From: Acidobacteria bacterium UBA2161
Lineage (GTDB): Bacteria > Acidobacteriota > Vicinamibacteria > Vicinamibacterales > UBA823
Assembly: GCA_002328835.1 (NCBI GenBank)
Contig: DCWN01000017.1
Span: 277,518 to 341,517 of the forward strand
Reading direction: 5' to 3'
Length of the DNA stretch: 64,000 bases
Shown here: one piece after another, positions 63,083-64,000 of the stretch
Numbering within the stretch: the stretch's first letter is position 1
Layout of the letters: every line of letters begins with the position of its first letter
Position numbers and translations under genes: made by a program
Notes under the pieces: generated by a model
Seen by the model: only the letters and a program-made list of their open reading frames with translations
The model's database searches: none
Told to the model about the DNA's origin: nothing

Positions 63083-63826
63083 GGTACCGTTCAGTAGCGC
63101 TTGGATCTGCGCCTCGAACGTCGCGAACGGCTGGGCACCGACGATGATGGTGCCTTCCACCGTGTCACCCGAAGCGCGGCCGACGACGAAGCTGGGCGTG
63201 CCGGTGAGGCCGATCGCACTCGCGGCGGCCATGTCGGCCTGCACCTCGGTCGTGTACTTTCCGCTGCCCAGACACGCCTCGAAGCCGGCGCCGTCGAGTC
63301 CCAGGTCCGCGGCGTAGTCGACGAGCGCCGCATCGTCGAGCGCGTTGATGTTCTGGAACATCACCTCGCGCATCTCCCAGTACTTCCCCTGCTCGTCGGC
63401 GCAGCGGGCGGCGTAGGCGGCCTGCTCGGCGTTGGCGTGCATCGGCAGCGGCAGATCGCGGCTCACCAGCCTGACCTGCCCGGTGTCGATGTACTTCGCC
63501 TTCAACTCGCCGAAGGTCGTCGTGGCGAACCGGCTGCAGAACGGGCACTGGTAGTCGGTGAACTCGACCATCGTGACCGGTGCATCGAGACTCCCGAACG
63601 AGTGGGCGTCGGCGATCGAAACCTCGGCCGACCGCGGACGAGGCGCCTGTGCCTGCGGCGCCTGCGGCGCGCCACCCTGGCCCTCCAGCAGCTTCCGGAT
63701 CTCCTGCAGCTCGTTGAGGATCGCCGCCGCCTGGCCCTGGTTCATCGCCGACGACTGGCGATTGCAGCCCGCGGCAAGCGCCGAGCCGATCGAAACCACC
63801 ACGCCGAATATGACCATTCTTCGCAT
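63080..63826 (-). CDS. DsbA-family thiol oxidoreductase lipoprotein
   Basis: The 248-residue product has a lipoprotein signal (SALAAGC, lipid Cys21) and a Gln/Ala/Pro-rich spacer to about residue 70. A thioredoxin-like DsbA/DsbG domain follows, with the redox motif CPFC (94-97) in EFTDYQCPFCSRF and the cis-Pro in GTPSFVVG. It introduces or shuffles disulfides in exported proteins. GAGGAAC lies upstream of ATG. Its last residues (ALLNGT) end in the TAG that is the edge of repeat A5. Confidence 0.9.
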   Translation of the reverse strand: MRRMVIFGVVVSIGSALAAGCNRQSSAMNQGQAAAILNELQEIRKLLEGQGGAPQAPQAQAPRPRSAEVSIADAHSFGSLDAPVTMVEFTDYQCPFCSRFATTTFGELKAKYIDTGQVRLVSRDLPLPMHANAEQAAYAARCADEQGKYWEMREVMFQNINALDDAALVDYAADLGLDGAGFEACLGSGKYTTEVQADMAAASAIGLTGTPSFVVGRASGDTVEGTIIVGAQPFATFEAQIQALLNGT

Positions 63827-63984
63827 CTGCTTGGTTCCTCGCGGCTGATCGTATCAAGCCCGAAGGAAAAGTGAGACCCAGCCCAGCGCCGGGCCGGATT
63901 CACGCAGGGTTCGAGGGCGTCAACGGTCTGGCGGTTTGCGGCGTCCTTCACCTTGACGGTCAAAAGACGCACATATTAAGGTCG

Positions 63985-64000
63985 AAGGGTTTCGGCCCTT
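63985..64000. terminator. UUCG-type hairpin at the window edge
   Basis: AAGGGT-TTCG-GCCCTT forms a six-pair stem (one T-G) with a TTCG loop. The sequence after it is outside the window, so a T-tract cannot be judged. It could end a unit that enters from the right or be internal. Confidence 0.35.

Overview
This 64 kb window is a GC-rich (roughly two thirds G+C by eye), gene-dense bacterial chromosome segment. The gene content points to an acidobacterium, most likely of the Vicinamibacteria lineage: an Oar-like TonB receptor with a carboxypeptidase-regulatory head, DUF5916, a GH172 (DUF2961) protein, DUF349, many Tat-exported enzymes and Gram-negative envelope proteins. That assignment is inference from gene families; there is no rRNA marker, and I saw no tRNA, CRISPR array, IS element or prophage.

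Layout. 0-9.2 kb: an MFS carrier, a giant secreted M14 peptidase, and a divergent run of exported catabolic enzymes (sugar isomerase-like TIM barrel, GH172, alkaline-phosphatase-superfamily hydrolase). 9.4-19.1 kb: an exported orphan, a Tat esterase-like hydrolase, a SelD-associated-type FAD oxidoreductase, a membrane-anchored beta-repeat protein, a D-amino-acid-oxidase homologue whose domain order looks circularly permuted, a stand-alone DGQHR protein and a TolB/PHP hydrolase. 19.2-26.2 kb: a metal-handling block with two copies of one plan (small exported Cys/His-rich protein followed by a TonB receptor) plus an FTR1 iron permease behind a Fur-like operator. 26.5-32.7 kb: a K+ channel translationally coupled to an exported TenA, DUF349, cyclophilin and a NUDIX CoA pyrophosphatase. 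33-37.5 kb: a type IIA topoisomerase pair. 37.5-41.1 kb: a B3-type metallo-beta-lactamase homologue, then an overlapping AstE-like amidohydrolase and PGM1-like ATP-grasp ligase. 41.2-48.4 kb: NtrB/NtrC-like regulators, OtsB, a CNNM transporter, a tandem USP, a hemerythrin and a Crp-family regulator. 48.5-59.5 kb: outer-membrane proteins, a wrecked nitrate-reductase locus (cytochrome c intact, NarG cut after 100 codons and joined to a headless DinB), PLP enzymes, a cyclase, a VIT-type transporter and a heme-copper-like membrane protein. 59.7-63.8 kb: an Oar-like receptor and a DsbA-like lipoprotein.

Two families of short dispersed palindromic elements run through the window. Family A (about 95 bp; four full copies and one cut by the window edge) always ends in CTA. 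In three copies that CTA is the stop codon of the adjoining minus-strand gene; in the other two a plus-strand gene starts 3-5 bp further on. Family B (two copies) fills the gaps between convergent genes. With the apparently permuted oxidase, the narG/dinB deletion joint and the paired metal modules, these are the most interesting features here.
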